DNA of 64,000 nucleotides from Corynebacterium lujinxingii (GTDB taxonomy: Bacteria; Actinomycetota; Actinomycetes; Mycobacteriales; Mycobacteriaceae), in the NCBI RefSeq assembly GCF_014490555.1, contig NZ_CP061032.1:1922001-1986000 (forward strand), in the 5' to 3' direction. The first letter of the stretch is position 1; the number at the start of each line of letters is the position of its first letter. A program made the position numbers and the translations under genes. The notes beneath the pieces were generated by a model that was not told the DNA's origin, searched no databases, and was given only the letters and a program-made list of their open reading frames with translations. Positions 43,270 to 51,246 of the stretch are shown here, piece after piece.

Positions 43270-44595
43270 CTACTCCTTTACCTGCCACTGCGGCCCGTCG
43301 GCCGTGTCGGTCACCTCGATGCCGGCGCGTGCGAGCCTATCGCGCACCTCGTCGGCGGTCGCCCAGTCCTTCTCCGCGCGGGCGGTTGCCCGGCGTTCGA
43401 GCTCCGCTTCCACCAGCACATTCAACGCGTTGCTATTGCTTGACGACGACGGCCACGCCCCCGGATCAATCCCCAACACCGCCGCCATCGCACGCACCTG
43501 CGCCGCGATCGGAGCCGGATCGTCCGCTTTGTTGCCCTCGCGGACAAGGTTGTGGATCTCGGCGAGGGCTTTGGGGACACCGAAGTCGTCGTTAAGCGCC
43601 TGCGCGAACGCGTCGGTCCAGGTCGTCGGCTCGGGCGTGCCGGCGCGCTTCACAAACTCCTCGATGCGCCGGTACCCCGCCGCCGCCTCCTTCAGCGACT
43701 CCGGCGAGTACTCCAGCACGCTGCGGTAATGCGCCGAGCCGAGGTAGTAGCGCAGCTCGACCGGGCGCACTTCCTCGAGCATGTTGTCGATGGACAGCAC
43801 ATTGCCCAGCGACTTCGACATCTTCTCGCCGGCCATGGTCACCCAGTGGTTGTGCATCCAGTAGCGCGCGAAATCGTCGCCCGCCGCGTGCGACTGCGCC
43901 TGCTCGTTCTCGTGGTGCGGGAATTGCAGGTCGAGGCCGCCACCGTGGATGTCGAAGGATTCGCCCAGGTACCAGGTGGACATGGCGGAGCACTCGAGGT
44001 GCCAGCCGGGGCGGCCCGGGCCCCACGGGGTGGGCCAGCTCGGCTCGCCCGGTTTGGCCGCCTTCCACAGGGCGAAGTCCGGGTCGTCGCCCGTCATGTC
44101 CTCCAGCTTGTTGCCGGAAATGGAGCCGTAGTCTCCCCCGGCCTCAACCCACGCGTTCACGTCGAAGTAGACGGAGCCATCGCGGGTGTAGGCGAAGCCA
44201 TCGTCGATAAGCCTCTGCATGTAATCGACCATCTGGGTCACATGCCCGGTCGCCCGCGGCTCCACGGACGGCGGCAGCACGCCGAGGGTGTCGTACGCCC
44301 GGGTGAACTCGCGCTCGTACGTGGACACCCACTCCCACCAGGGTCGGTTGTGTTCGCTGGCCTTGGCCAGGATCTTGTCGTCGATGTCGGTGACGTTGCG
44401 CACGAACGCCACGTCGTAGTCGTTGGCCAAGAACCAGCGGCGCACGATGTCGAACGCGACACCGGAGCGCAGGTGCCCAATGTGGGGCTTGGCCTGCGGG
44501 GTGGCGCCGCACAGGTAAATCGAGACGTGGCCGGGGCGGATCGGCTCAAAGTCGCGGAGAGTGCGGGTCTTGGTGTCAAAAATGCGTTGCTTCAC
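43270..44595 (-). CDS. cysS: Cysteinyl-tRNA synthetase
   Basis: A 441-residue class I synthetase that charges tRNA-Cys. The HIGH motif is PHIGHLRSGVAFD and the KMSKS loop is GEKMSKSLGN. Zinc ligands are expected in YLCGATP, in ECSAMSTWY and around GGLDLQFPHHENE. At the C terminus is an anticodon-binding domain ending ERRATARAEKDWATADEVRDRL. Close to the mycobacterial mshC fold, but DALR-type C-terminal sequence and the downstream rlmB favour CysS. Confidence 0.93.
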   Translation of the reverse strand: MKQRIFDTKTRTLRDFEPIRPGHVSIYLCGATPQAKPHIGHLRSGVAFDIVRRWFLANDYDVAFVRNVTDIDDKILAKASEHNRPWWEWVSTYEREFTRAYDTLGVLPPSVEPRATGHVTQMVDYMQRLIDDGFAYTRDGSVYFDVNAWVEAGGDYGSISGNKLEDMTGDDPDFALWKAAKPGEPSWPTPWGPGRPGWHLECSAMSTWYLGESFDIHGGGLDLQFPHHENEQAQSHAAGDDFARYWMHNHWVTMAGEKMSKSLGNVLSIDNMLEEVRPVELRYYLGSAHYRSVLEYSPESLKEAAAGYRRIEEFVKRAGTPEPTTWTDAFAQALNDDFGVPKALAEIHNLVREGNKADDPAPIAAQVRAMAAVLGIDPGAWPSSSSNSNALNVLVEAELERRATARAEKDWATADEVRDRLARAGIEVTDTADGPQWQVKE

Positions 44596-44606
44596 AACAC
44601 CGAAGT

Positions 44607-45164
44607 CTACAGCGGGGACTCTTCCACCCTCAGCTCCGAGTAGCGAGCCTCGGGGACACTGAACGAAGAAGCGTCACCGATTGCCTCCCACACCTGGTCC
44701 TCACTGCACTTCACGTCCTGCGCGTCGCCGTCGAGCATGGTGAAGCCCCACACGAGCCGTCCGTGCTTGCCCGCATCCAGGGTGTACGGGCCGACCACCT
44801 GGTTCAGCGACCAGCTGACCTCGTGCACGTAGTTCCAGCCGTACGCGCGGCTCACGTTTTTGACCAGGTCGCCCTTTGGGGTGAACGTGCCGGACACCTC
44901 GAGGGTCTGCACGCGCTTTTCCTTCACCCGCTGCTCCACCGGGACCGGGCCTTCGGTGTCGTTGCCCACGCTTGCGGCGTCGGTCTGTTTGAACCAGCGG
45001 CGGGTGGCATCCACGTAGGTGTCGGTGCGGCCTGGGGTAGCGCAGTGGCTGCCCGGCGAAAGGTCCTCGTTCCACCGCTGAGGCAGCTCGAAATCGTAGG
45101 GCTGGGCTTGTGCCGGGGCCGCCAGCAGCAGCGACACCCCAAGGGCCGGGATGATCCTTTTCAT
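44607..45164 (-). CDS. Secreted module protein C (single C-GP[Y/I]-C module)
   Basis: A 185-residue protein with a signal peptide (cleavage near AQA, residue 20) and one copy of a module shared with its two upstream neighbours. Cys41 and Cys153 lie 112 apart, and the GPYTLDAGKHGRLVWG motif lies at 125-140. Between them are Thr/Val/Ser-rich alternating strands. Pattern and fold suggest a beta-sandwich resembling aerolysin/ETX-MTX2-like proteins, but no named family is recognised. Its ATG directly follows the stop of protein B (TAAATG), so translation is coupled. Last gene of the three. Confidence 0.72.
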   Translation of the reverse strand: MKRIIPALGVSLLLAAPAQAQPYDFELPQRWNEDLSPGSHCATPGRTDTYVDATRRWFKQTDAASVGNDTEGPVPVEQRVKEKRVQTLEVSGTFTPKGDLVKNVSRAYGWNYVHEVSWSLNQVVGPYTLDAGKHGRLVWGFTMLDGDAQDVKCSEDQVWEAIGDASSFSVPEARYSELRVEESPL

Positions 45165-45722
45165 TTACGCGCCCCAGTCAATGTTGTCGCGGGTGCTCAC
45201 GCGGACGTGCCGCTCCTTCGGCATGGTCGCAGTGAACGTGTTGCCCGCGGCCTGCCACGTGCGGTCGGCGCCACACACCGTTTCCTGACCGCGGAAGTCC
45301 GACACAATCCAGCCGGCTTGCAGCACCGCCGTCTTGCCCGGCGCGATGTTGTACGGACCGATCTTCTCGCCGACCTCGTACGACTGCTGGTCGGTATAGC
45401 TGGTGGAGAAGGTGAACTGGATCAGCTTAGCCACGTCGAAGCTCAGGCCCGCGGTGACGTTCCAGGTCTTCGTCTTGGTCTCAGTGATGGAACGGGTAAT
45501 GGGCAGCGGCTCGTCGTTGTAGTTGGACACAGTCCAGGTGCCGGCGGAGCCATCGAAGTAGCTGCGCACGATCTCCACGGTCTGGCCGCGGTCGCCCGGG
45601 TTCGCACACGTGTCGCCGATGGTGGTGGGGTTGGTTGCGTCGTAGTCGCGTTGCGGCAGGGCGCCAGCGGTCGGCGCGAGGGCAACAGCGGCGGCGGTGA
45701 ACAGAGCAAGGGAGCGTTTCAT
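45165..45722 (-). CDS. Secreted module protein B (single C-GP[Y/I]-C module)
   Basis: A 185-residue exported protein: signal peptide to about residue 21 (AG-A), then one module with Cys39 and Cys150 (111 apart) and GPYNIAPGKTAVLQAG at 122-137. Between the cysteines is a long amphipathic beta region (SITETKTKTWNVTAGLSF, then QFTFSTSYTDQQSYEVGE) whose alternating polar/apolar and Ser/Thr-rich pattern is like the stem regions of ETX/MTX2-type pore-forming proteins. AAGGA precedes the ATG. It follows protein A after 9 bp. Function unknown; pore formation is only a hypothesis. Confidence 0.72.
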   Translation of the reverse strand: MKRSLALFTAAAVALAPTAGALPQRDYDATNPTTIGDTCANPGDRGQTVEIVRSYFDGSAGTWTVSNYNDEPLPITRSITETKTKTWNVTAGLSFDVAKLIQFTFSTSYTDQQSYEVGEKIGPYNIAPGKTAVLQAGWIVSDFRGQETVCGADRTWQAAGNTFTATMPKERHVRVSTRDNIDWGA

Positions 45723-45731
45723 GATGATTCC

Positions 45732-46988
45732 TTAGAGGTAGGTTTGGGTGGGAACGGGCAGGTCGCGGTACTCATCGGGCGTGACGTCGATGGTCCGCGT
45801 TGTGCCGTCTTTGCTGGTGACGGTGGCTTCCGCCCAGAAGCCGGAAGGTGCGGAGGACTGCGGGTGGGTGACCACGCGCGAGTAGGTGCCGTCGCGGCCA
45901 GCGGAAATTTCACTGTAGTTGATCCGCGTCATGGTGGTGCCGTATTCCACGCGCACCTTGTCGCCAGGCTTGAGGTCGATGGGCTTGAGCTTCGTGCCCA
46001 CGGGCATGTACGCGCGCTTGACCGCACCTACCGAGGTGAGCCAGCCGCCAGGCAGGCGGCCATCTTCGCCCATCCAGTTGAGGTACTGGTTGTTCTCCGC
46101 GCCGACCACGTAGTCGGTCACCGGCGTAAACGTGTAGTCGCCCTTGGACCAGTTGAGGAAGTCCTGCGAGTACCCCGGCTTGCGGAATGTCGGCGCGACC
46201 GCCTCAATGTCGTGCGGGTACCAGGACTTATCGCCCTCACGCGCCGGCTCGTTGAGCTTCGGCCACTCGTCGTCGCGACGGAAGGAAGCATCAGGCTTAA
46301 CGACGGTGTCCCGTTCCCCCGCCACCTTCTCCAAACTAGGACCAGAGGTGGCGCTGTACGTTTGATCATCGCTCGGCTTGGAGTTCGCCCCCTGGCTTCG
46401 CGAAGGGATCTCCATGGCAAGCTCAGAAACGCTGCCGTCCGCCTTGATGATGTACGCGAACGCATAGCGCTCCGCCGGACCGGTGCCGCGGATGACGTTC
46501 GCGCCCGGGGCGTTACGCAACACCCCGTTGTCGCAGGTGACGAACATGGAGATGAAGTCCTTCTCCAGCACCCCGTAGTCCACGCGGAAGGACTCTCCCG
46601 GACCGAGCTCGATGGGACCAAAGGTTTCGCCTTCAATCCAGCCGTTGGATTCCTTCAGGCCGATGTCCGTCTTCGCGGTGGTGTCCCAGCCGCTTGGCAG
46701 CGCCGCCTTAGAGTTGGCCTCGATCTTGCGGTTCGTGCCGGTTTCTACCGTTGCGGTGTAGGGCACGGTCTGATCGGTGCGGTTAGTGAATTGCAGGGTG
46801 CCGTCCGCCAGGTACCGGCGCGCTGTTTCCCCGTAACGCCATTCCGGCGTCACGCCGGCCCGGCATTCGGTGTCCAAATTCTCAATTGGGTAGCCCTGCG
46901 GCATCGCCGGGACCGCACCCGCGATTGGGGCGTGCGCCAGGGCCACGGCTGCCACGGCTGCACTGACCGCTGTCATGATCTTTCGCAT
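45732..46988 (-). CDS. Secreted module protein A (two-module, 418 residues)
   Basis: The first and largest of three exported paralogues. After a signal peptide (to about residue 25, AGA) comes a module with Cys42 and Cys152 (110 apart) and GPIELGPGESFRVDYG at 124-139. A linker rich in charged residues follows, then a second, cysteine-free half with a matching KPIDLKPGDKVRVEYG motif. It therefore looks like an internal duplication of the unit found singly in proteins B and C. A TACTGT box lies 6 nt before the ATG, so the message may be leaderless. No catalytic motif is visible. Confidence 0.72.
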   Translation of the reverse strand: MRKIMTAVSAAVAAVALAHAPIAGAVPAMPQGYPIENLDTECRAGVTPEWRYGETARRYLADGTLQFTNRTDQTVPYTATVETGTNRKIEANSKAALPSGWDTTAKTDIGLKESNGWIEGETFGPIELGPGESFRVDYGVLEKDFISMFVTCDNGVLRNAPGANVIRGTGPAERYAFAYIIKADGSVSELAMEIPSRSQGANSKPSDDQTYSATSGPSLEKVAGERDTVVKPDASFRRDDEWPKLNEPAREGDKSWYPHDIEAVAPTFRKPGYSQDFLNWSKGDYTFTPVTDYVVGAENNQYLNWMGEDGRLPGGWLTSVGAVKRAYMPVGTKLKPIDLKPGDKVRVEYGTTMTRINYSEISAGRDGTYSRVVTHPQSSAPSGFWAEATVTSKDGTTRTIDVTPDEYRDLPVPTQTYL

Positions 46989-47050
46989 GCGATCACAGTA
47001 ACGCGACGATTTCCCGGATGGAAGCTAAAACCGCAAATGGGAGACTTTAG

Positions 47051-47536
47051 TTACGAAGTTGGGAACTTTCGTTCCACCAGCGCCGTCGCGATGGCTGCGC
47101 GCCCTTCGCCCCGTCCGGTAAAGCCCATGTGGTCCGTGGTGGTCGCCGACACCGATACCGGGGCCCCCAAGGCCTCAGAGAGGACCCTTTCCGCTTCCTC
47201 CCGCACCGGGCCCATTTTGGGGGTCTGGGCGATGAGCTGCGCGGAGACGTTCACCACCGTGTCCCCGTGGGTAGAGAGGAGTTGTTGAAGCTCCTGGAGC
47301 AGTTGGATGCCCTTCACGCCGTCATACTCCGGGCGCCCCACCCCGACGAAGGAACCGAGGTCGCCGAGACCCGCCGCTGCCAGTACGGCGTCGACAATGG
47401 CGTGGCTGACCACGTCGCCGTCGGAATGGCCCTCGCAACCGTCCTGGTCGTCGTGGAGGATGCCGGCGATCCAGCATTCTTTACCGGCCTGAATTTGGTG
47501 GGCGTCGGTTGCTGTTCCTACTCGCAAGTTGGTCAT
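47051..47536 (-). CDS. ispF: 2-C-methyl-D-erythritol 2,4-cyclodiphosphate synthase
   Basis: A 161-residue MEP-pathway enzyme that cyclises CDP-ME 2-phosphate. Metal and substrate motifs are GTATDAHQI (D-x-H), GHSDGDVVSHAIVDA and the DLGSFVG loop; the C-terminal SATTTDHMGFTGRGEG is the family end. ATG at 47536 is chosen by homology; it overlaps the stop of the upstream HNH gene by 4 bp (ATGA). In C. glutamicum and mycobacteria ispF directly follows ispD; here a 1.5-kb gene separates them. Confidence 0.95.
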   Translation of the reverse strand: MTNLRVGTATDAHQIQAGKECWIAGILHDDQDGCEGHSDGDVVSHAIVDAVLAAAGLGDLGSFVGVGRPEYDGVKGIQLLQELQQLLSTHGDTVVNVSAQLIAQTPKMGPVREEAERVLSEALGAPVSVSATTTDHMGFTGRGEGRAAIATALVERKFPTS

Positions 47537-48996
47537 ATTTTGCAGGTTACCCACTCCTGAGTTTCCGGATCGAACTCTTCGTAGACGTCCGGTTCCTCCA
47601 AATGACGCCGATAGGATGCCAGGATTTCCGGCGTGATGTCGAGCATCTTTTCCGGTGGATATTCGAAGGTCCGACCGAACTTGTCCTCGAGCGTTTTAAT
47701 CGTCGCCATGCACTCGTCCCAGTCGTAATCCTTTTCGTACTGCTCCACCGCTGAGTGACAGCGGGCGTAGAACTCGGCGTTGTCTTTGCGTCTCGCTCGA
47801 CGTTGCTCGAGTGTGGATTTCCACCTTGGGTTCCCTTCGCCTTCGAGGTAGTCGACGAGGAATCCGTCCGGTTCCGCAACCTGGTAGGTGCCGTCTGCGA
47901 ACAACCACACGACGTCGCCGGACATGTGGTCGACGAGGTAAACTGCACGACGGTCGGTCTTGATGTTGTGGTGGCGCTGGCACAGGCAGAACAGGTTCGA
48001 CGCGGTGGTTTCGCCGCCGTCACCGTGTGGGATGCGGTGGTCGAGCTGGCAGCGCTCGGCCTCGACGTTGCATCCGGGCCAACGACAGGACCCGTCGCGG
48101 GCCTGGACGTAGGCTTTCATCGCCTCGGTTGGTACGTAGGCGTCGGTGGAGACGTGCTCGGCGTCGTCGAGGTCGACGACCTTCACGGCGCCATTTTCGA
48201 CGAGCGCATCGAACGCTTCTGAGCCTTCTGCCCCGGTCCAGCCGAATCCAGGCACGTAGTAGCCCGAACCAGGTGTCTTCGGCGCGAAGGCGTACAGCAC
48301 CAGTTGAACGTCCGCGTTGAGCTGGCCGGTCAGGAGTTGCTGGATCGTTTCGTCCTGAGTGAGCTTGTACTCCTTGGCGACGGCAGCAACATACCGGTCC
48401 ATCAAACCGATAGTGGCGGCATCACCGCTGATGCTGAGTCCAGCATCGCCGTCATCCTGGCCGTAGAACATAGTTTGGCAGGTGCCGAATGGCTCGTCCT
48501 TGGCCTTCTTCCGGTCTTTGATCTTCTTCGAGTCCGGCGCCAGTTTGGAGTCGATCTGCTTGATTCGGTCGCGCAGCCGCCGTTTCAGAGACGTCGGCGA
48601 CGGCAACTCCACCCCAGCGGCACGGGGCGTAAAGACCTTCACCAAAAAGTTGTCGAACTCGGCGAGCGTTTCAGGTGTAGCCAGTTCGTTCAGCCTGTTG
48701 AGCGCGGATTCGATGGCGCAAATGCGGGTCAGGTCCAGCCGGCGCGTGGTCTCTTGCATCGCACGCAACCGAGGTAAATCGGCCAGCACCGAATACCCCA
48801 GAATGCCGTTTTCTGCCCAAGTCACGCTGCGCCCGACGGCGCTCGCAATACGTTGGCACTCGAGTTCGAAATCCTCGACTACCACTCCAGGCTCGGCATA
48901 ACGGCTGAAGATCTCGTATTCGATATCGCGCATCGCCTGGCCTGCGGCACTGAGCGGATCCCCCTCGCGTTCCGTAGCGAAGTATCGTTCGGCCAT
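47533..48996 (-). CDS. DUF222/HNH endonuclease (13E12-repeat family)
   Basis: A 487-residue protein of the actinobacterial 13E12-type family: an N-terminal DUF222 domain (about 20-300) and a C-terminal HNH nuclease motif. The HNH core is visible as DGSCRWPGCNVEAERCQLDHRI (20 or fewer residues shown at a time: CRWPGCN, CQLDHRIPHGDGG, NLFCLCQRHHNIK), with four cysteines likely to bind zinc. AGGGGGG lies just before the ATG at 48996. A strong promoter precedes it (49023-49051). It lies between ispD and ispF, and its stop overlaps the ispF ATG. Many relatives are multicopy and thought to be mobile or DNA-damage inducible; that is family knowledge. Confidence 0.88.
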   Translation of the reverse strand: MAERYFATEREGDPLSAAGQAMRDIEYEIFSRYAEPGVVVEDFELECQRIASAVGRSVTWAENGILGYSVLADLPRLRAMQETTRRLDLTRICAIESALNRLNELATPETLAEFDNFLVKVFTPRAAGVELPSPTSLKRRLRDRIKQIDSKLAPDSKKIKDRKKAKDEPFGTCQTMFYGQDDGDAGLSISGDAATIGLMDRYVAAVAKEYKLTQDETIQQLLTGQLNADVQLVLYAFAPKTPGSGYYVPGFGWTGAEGSEAFDALVENGAVKVVDLDDAEHVSTDAYVPTEAMKAYVQARDGSCRWPGCNVEAERCQLDHRIPHGDGGETTASNLFCLCQRHHNIKTDRRAVYLVDHMSGDVVWLFADGTYQVAEPDGFLVDYLEGEGNPRWKSTLEQRRARRKDNAEFYARCHSAVEQYEKDYDWDECMATIKTLEDKFGRTFEYPPEKMLDITPEILASYRRHLEEPDVYEEFDPETQEWVTCKI

Positions 48997-49017
48997 CGTC
49001 CCCCCTTTCGGTTTCAC

Positions 49018-49091
49018 TTTCGAACATACCGACGAACCTCAATACCGTCAAGGGTCATTTCAAACTTCTTATAAAATATTTGTTCGAACGA
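49018..49091 (-). promoter_or_regulatory. Promoter and TGTTCGAA inverted repeats upstream of the HNH gene
   Basis: On the minus strand TTGACG (49046-49051), a 17-bp spacer and TATGTT (49023-49028) make a near-consensus promoter. The -10 overlaps TATGTTCGAA, and the inverse TTCGAACAAA lies about 60 bp upstream (near 49080-49088). The intergenic stretch is AT-rich compared with its surroundings. A repressor site is inferred. Confidence 0.55.
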
Positions 49092-49152
49092 GTAAATCCC
49101 CACAATGCGCCACACATACACATAGCAGACCGCCCCGACACGGCCTGAGAGC

Positions 49153-49866
49153 TTAGGACCCGGGGACTTCGAAAATGGTCGGTTCGACCTCGTCGGTAAT
49201 GCTCTGCGCAAGGCGGAGGTCGATCGGAGTGGTGATCTTGAACGCCATGGGATCGCCGGCGACCGTGGTCACGGGTGCGCCGAACCACTCCATCAGCGAG
49301 GCATCGTCGGTCGCAACGAAATCGGGCGCACTGGAAAAATAGGATTCGTTGGCCTCACGCAGGGTGCGTAGATCAAACCCCTGGGGCGTCTGAGCAGCAC
49401 GCAGAGCGCTGCGATCCAGAGTCGCCTCCACCACATTGCCGGAAACCTGCTTCACTGTGTCCGCCACCGGCACGACCGGCACGACAGCGGGCGCGCCGTC
49501 GAGAACCGCGCGGGCAACGCGCGCGATCATGCCGGGAGGGGTGAGAGCGCGGGCGGCGTCATGGACGAGCACGCAGGCGTCGTCAAGCGAAATTGCGCGG
49601 AGTGCCGCAAAGATGGAGTCGGCCCGCTCGGCGCCACCATGAACAAATGACACATGGTGTTCGCGCAAGCACTGCCGCGCGTGCGACTCCATGGAGGGGC
49701 TGACCACGACGACGACCCGGTCCACGATCTCGGACGTCTCCATCGCAGTAACGGAGCGCTCAAGCAGCGTGCGCCCGCGCAGAGGCACATACGCCTTCGG
49801 CACCTCCGCGCCAAGACGCGTGCCCTGCCCTGCGGCCGCAACGACCGCTACGACCCGGCGGTCCAA
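49153..49866 (-). CDS. ispD: 2-C-methyl-D-erythritol 4-phosphate cytidylyltransferase
   Basis: A 237-residue MEP-pathway enzyme forming CDP-ME. The nucleotide-binding start VVAAAGQGTRLGAEVPKAYVPLRGRTLLERSV, seen in sections (AAAGQGTRLG, PKAYVPL), and VLVHDAARALTPP, TPQGFDL and TDDASLMEW are family markers. The start is TTG at 49866, directly after the carD stop (TAATTG) with GAAGAG upstream; this makes carD-ispD a coupled pair. The HNH gene separates it from ispF. Confidence 0.93.
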   Translation of the reverse strand: MDRRVVAVVAAAGQGTRLGAEVPKAYVPLRGRTLLERSVTAMETSEIVDRVVVVVSPSMESHARQCLREHHVSFVHGGAERADSIFAALRAISLDDACVLVHDAARALTPPGMIARVARAVLDGAPAVVPVVPVADTVKQVSGNVVEATLDRSALRAAQTPQGFDLRTLREANESYFSSAPDFVATDDASLMEWFGAPVTTVAGDPMAFKITTPIDLRLAQSITDEVEPTIFEVPGS

Positions 49867-50448
49867 TTACTCTTCGTCGTCGAAGGAGAGCTCGTCCAGG
49901 TCGACATCGTCGTCGTCGCTGACCGGGCCCGGATCCACGGAGATGCCGGCCTTGACTTGCTCGTCGATAATGCGCTTGATCTGCGCATCCATCTCCTCGA
50001 CCTTCTTTTCATCCACCGGCTCTGCAAGCGCAAGCTCACCAACGAGAATCTGGCGGGCCTTACCCAGCATGCGTTTCTCGCCCGCGGACAACCCCTTGCC
50101 CTGGTCGCGGCGCCACAGGTCACGTACGACCTCGGCCACCTTATTGATGTCGCCGGACGCCAAGCGCTCCTGGTTCGCCTTGTAACGGCGCGACCAGTTG
50201 CCAGCTTCTTCCACGTCGGTTTCGCGCAGCACCGAGAACACCTTCTGCAGGCCTTCCTCGTTGACCACGTCGCGCACGCCCACAAGTTCGGAGTTCTTCA
50301 CCGGAACGCGAACTTCGAGGTCGGAGTGGAGAATCTGCAGCACTAGGAAGTCCAGCTTCTCGCCGCGCATTTCACGCTGCTCGATGTCCGCAATCCGCGC
50401 TGCGCCGTGGTGCGGGTAGACGACCACTTCTCCGACCTTGAATTCCAT
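49867..50448 (-). CDS. carD: CarD family RNA-polymerase-binding transcription factor
   Basis: A 193-residue regulator. The N-terminal RNA-polymerase-interacting domain (about 1-55) begins FKVGEVVVYPHHGAARI. The helical C-terminal domain includes the conserved Trp motif GNWSRRYKANQERLASGD, which stabilises the open complex at -10 elements. An extra acidic tail of about 25 residues (VSDDDDVDLDELSFDDEE) follows, longer than in mycobacterial CarD. AAGGAG is 6 nt upstream of the ATG. It stands divergent to lpqE, as in mycobacteria. Confidence 0.94.
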   Translation of the reverse strand: MEFKVGEVVVYPHHGAARIADIEQREMRGEKLDFLVLQILHSDLEVRVPVKNSELVGVRDVVNEEGLQKVFSVLRETDVEEAGNWSRRYKANQERLASGDINKVAEVVRDLWRRDQGKGLSAGEKRMLGKARQILVGELALAEPVDEKKVEEMDAQIKRIIDEQVKAGISVDPGPVSDDDDVDLDELSFDDEE

Positions 50449-50584
50449 AAACGCTCCTTGGGGCTCCCGGCAAGGTTTTGACCCCACCACCTTACCACCG
50501 CAGTCAAAGGAGCTTTTGCTTGTCGACGACCCCTCGCACCGCACCGAATAGGGGAGAAAATGGGAAAAGTTACTGCCTAGACGC

Positions 50585-50590
50585 TAAAGT
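50585..50590 (+). promoter_or_regulatory. Promoter -10 of lpqE
   Basis: TAAAGT lies 48 bp before the GTG start. TGGAGGA stands 7 nt before the start. No clear -35 is seen. Confidence 0.45.
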
Positions 50591-50637
50591 GAACCCGAGA
50601 ATAACCTTCGAATACGTTTGACGATGGAGGACCCCAC

Positions 50638-51156
50638 GTGAAGTCCCTGAAGCTGGTAGCCGTTATCGCTGCCGCTGGCCTGGCCCTTACCGGCTGCTCC
50701 GCCGGCCAGATCACCCAGACCTCGAACCAGGTCGCGGCTGTTGATGGCGCAAGCGGCGCCACCGAAAACGGCGAGATTGCGGTGCAGGACGTCACCGTGG
50801 TGCTTGCTGAAAACGGCCAGGCTGCCCTGAAGTTCTCTGCGACGAACCAGGACACCTCCATGAAGGACCACACCCTGCAGTCCGTCACCGTCGATGGCAC
50901 CCAGGTTCAACTCGAGAACAACAACACTATTAAGTACAACTGCGTGCTCGTCGCGGACTCAGCCGAGGGCCTCGACCGCCTGCCGCAGGACAAGGAAAAC
51001 TGCATCGACTACACCGCGTCCTCGCTACCGAACAAGGACTTCGCGTACGGCGGCAACGCGCCGGTGAAGTTCAACTTCGACACCGGCGCCGTCGAGGTGA
51101 CCGCAACCGTGTCGGCTCCGACGCTGGCTTCCGGTCAGGTCGATCGCGAGAACTAA
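50638..51156 (+). CDS. lpqE: LpqE-like lipoprotein
   Basis: A 172-residue lipoprotein: signal with lipobox LTGC (Cys20) and a beta-rich mature domain with a single disulfide possible between YNCVL and ENCID. It matches LpqE by length and by position between carD and radA, as in Mycobacterium tuberculosis. Function is not established. The GTG start has a good ribosome site. It ends in its own terminator, so it is monocistronic. Confidence 0.8.
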   Translation: MKSLKLVAVIAAAGLALTGCSAGQITQTSNQVAAVDGASGATENGEIAVQDVTVVLAENGQAALKFSATNQDTSMKDHTLQSVTVDGTQVQLENNNTIKYNCVLVADSAEGLDRLPQDKENCIDYTASSLPNKDFAYGGNAPVKFNFDTGAVEVTATVSAPTLASGQVDREN

Positions 51157-51174
51157 GCTTCTCGACGAACCCGC

Positions 51175-51203
51175 AAACCGCTGGCCTGACCAGCGGTTTT
51201 TTT
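51175..51203 (+). terminator. Intrinsic terminator of lpqE
   Basis: AAACCGCTGG (51175-51184) pairs with CCAGCGGTTT (51190-51199) around a 5-nt loop, followed by a run of T ending at 51203. Confidence 0.93.
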
Positions 51204-51246
51204 ATGTTCGAAGGCCATGTCTTGACCGTGTTATACGGTGTCGCAC

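Noticed and set aside
49018..49091. A complete LexA/SOS box before the HNH gene
   Set aside because: Only TTCGAA-type half sites are present; the 4-bp-spaced TCGAAC-N4-GTTCGA pattern is not found. Kept as a weaker hypothesis about an unknown repressor.
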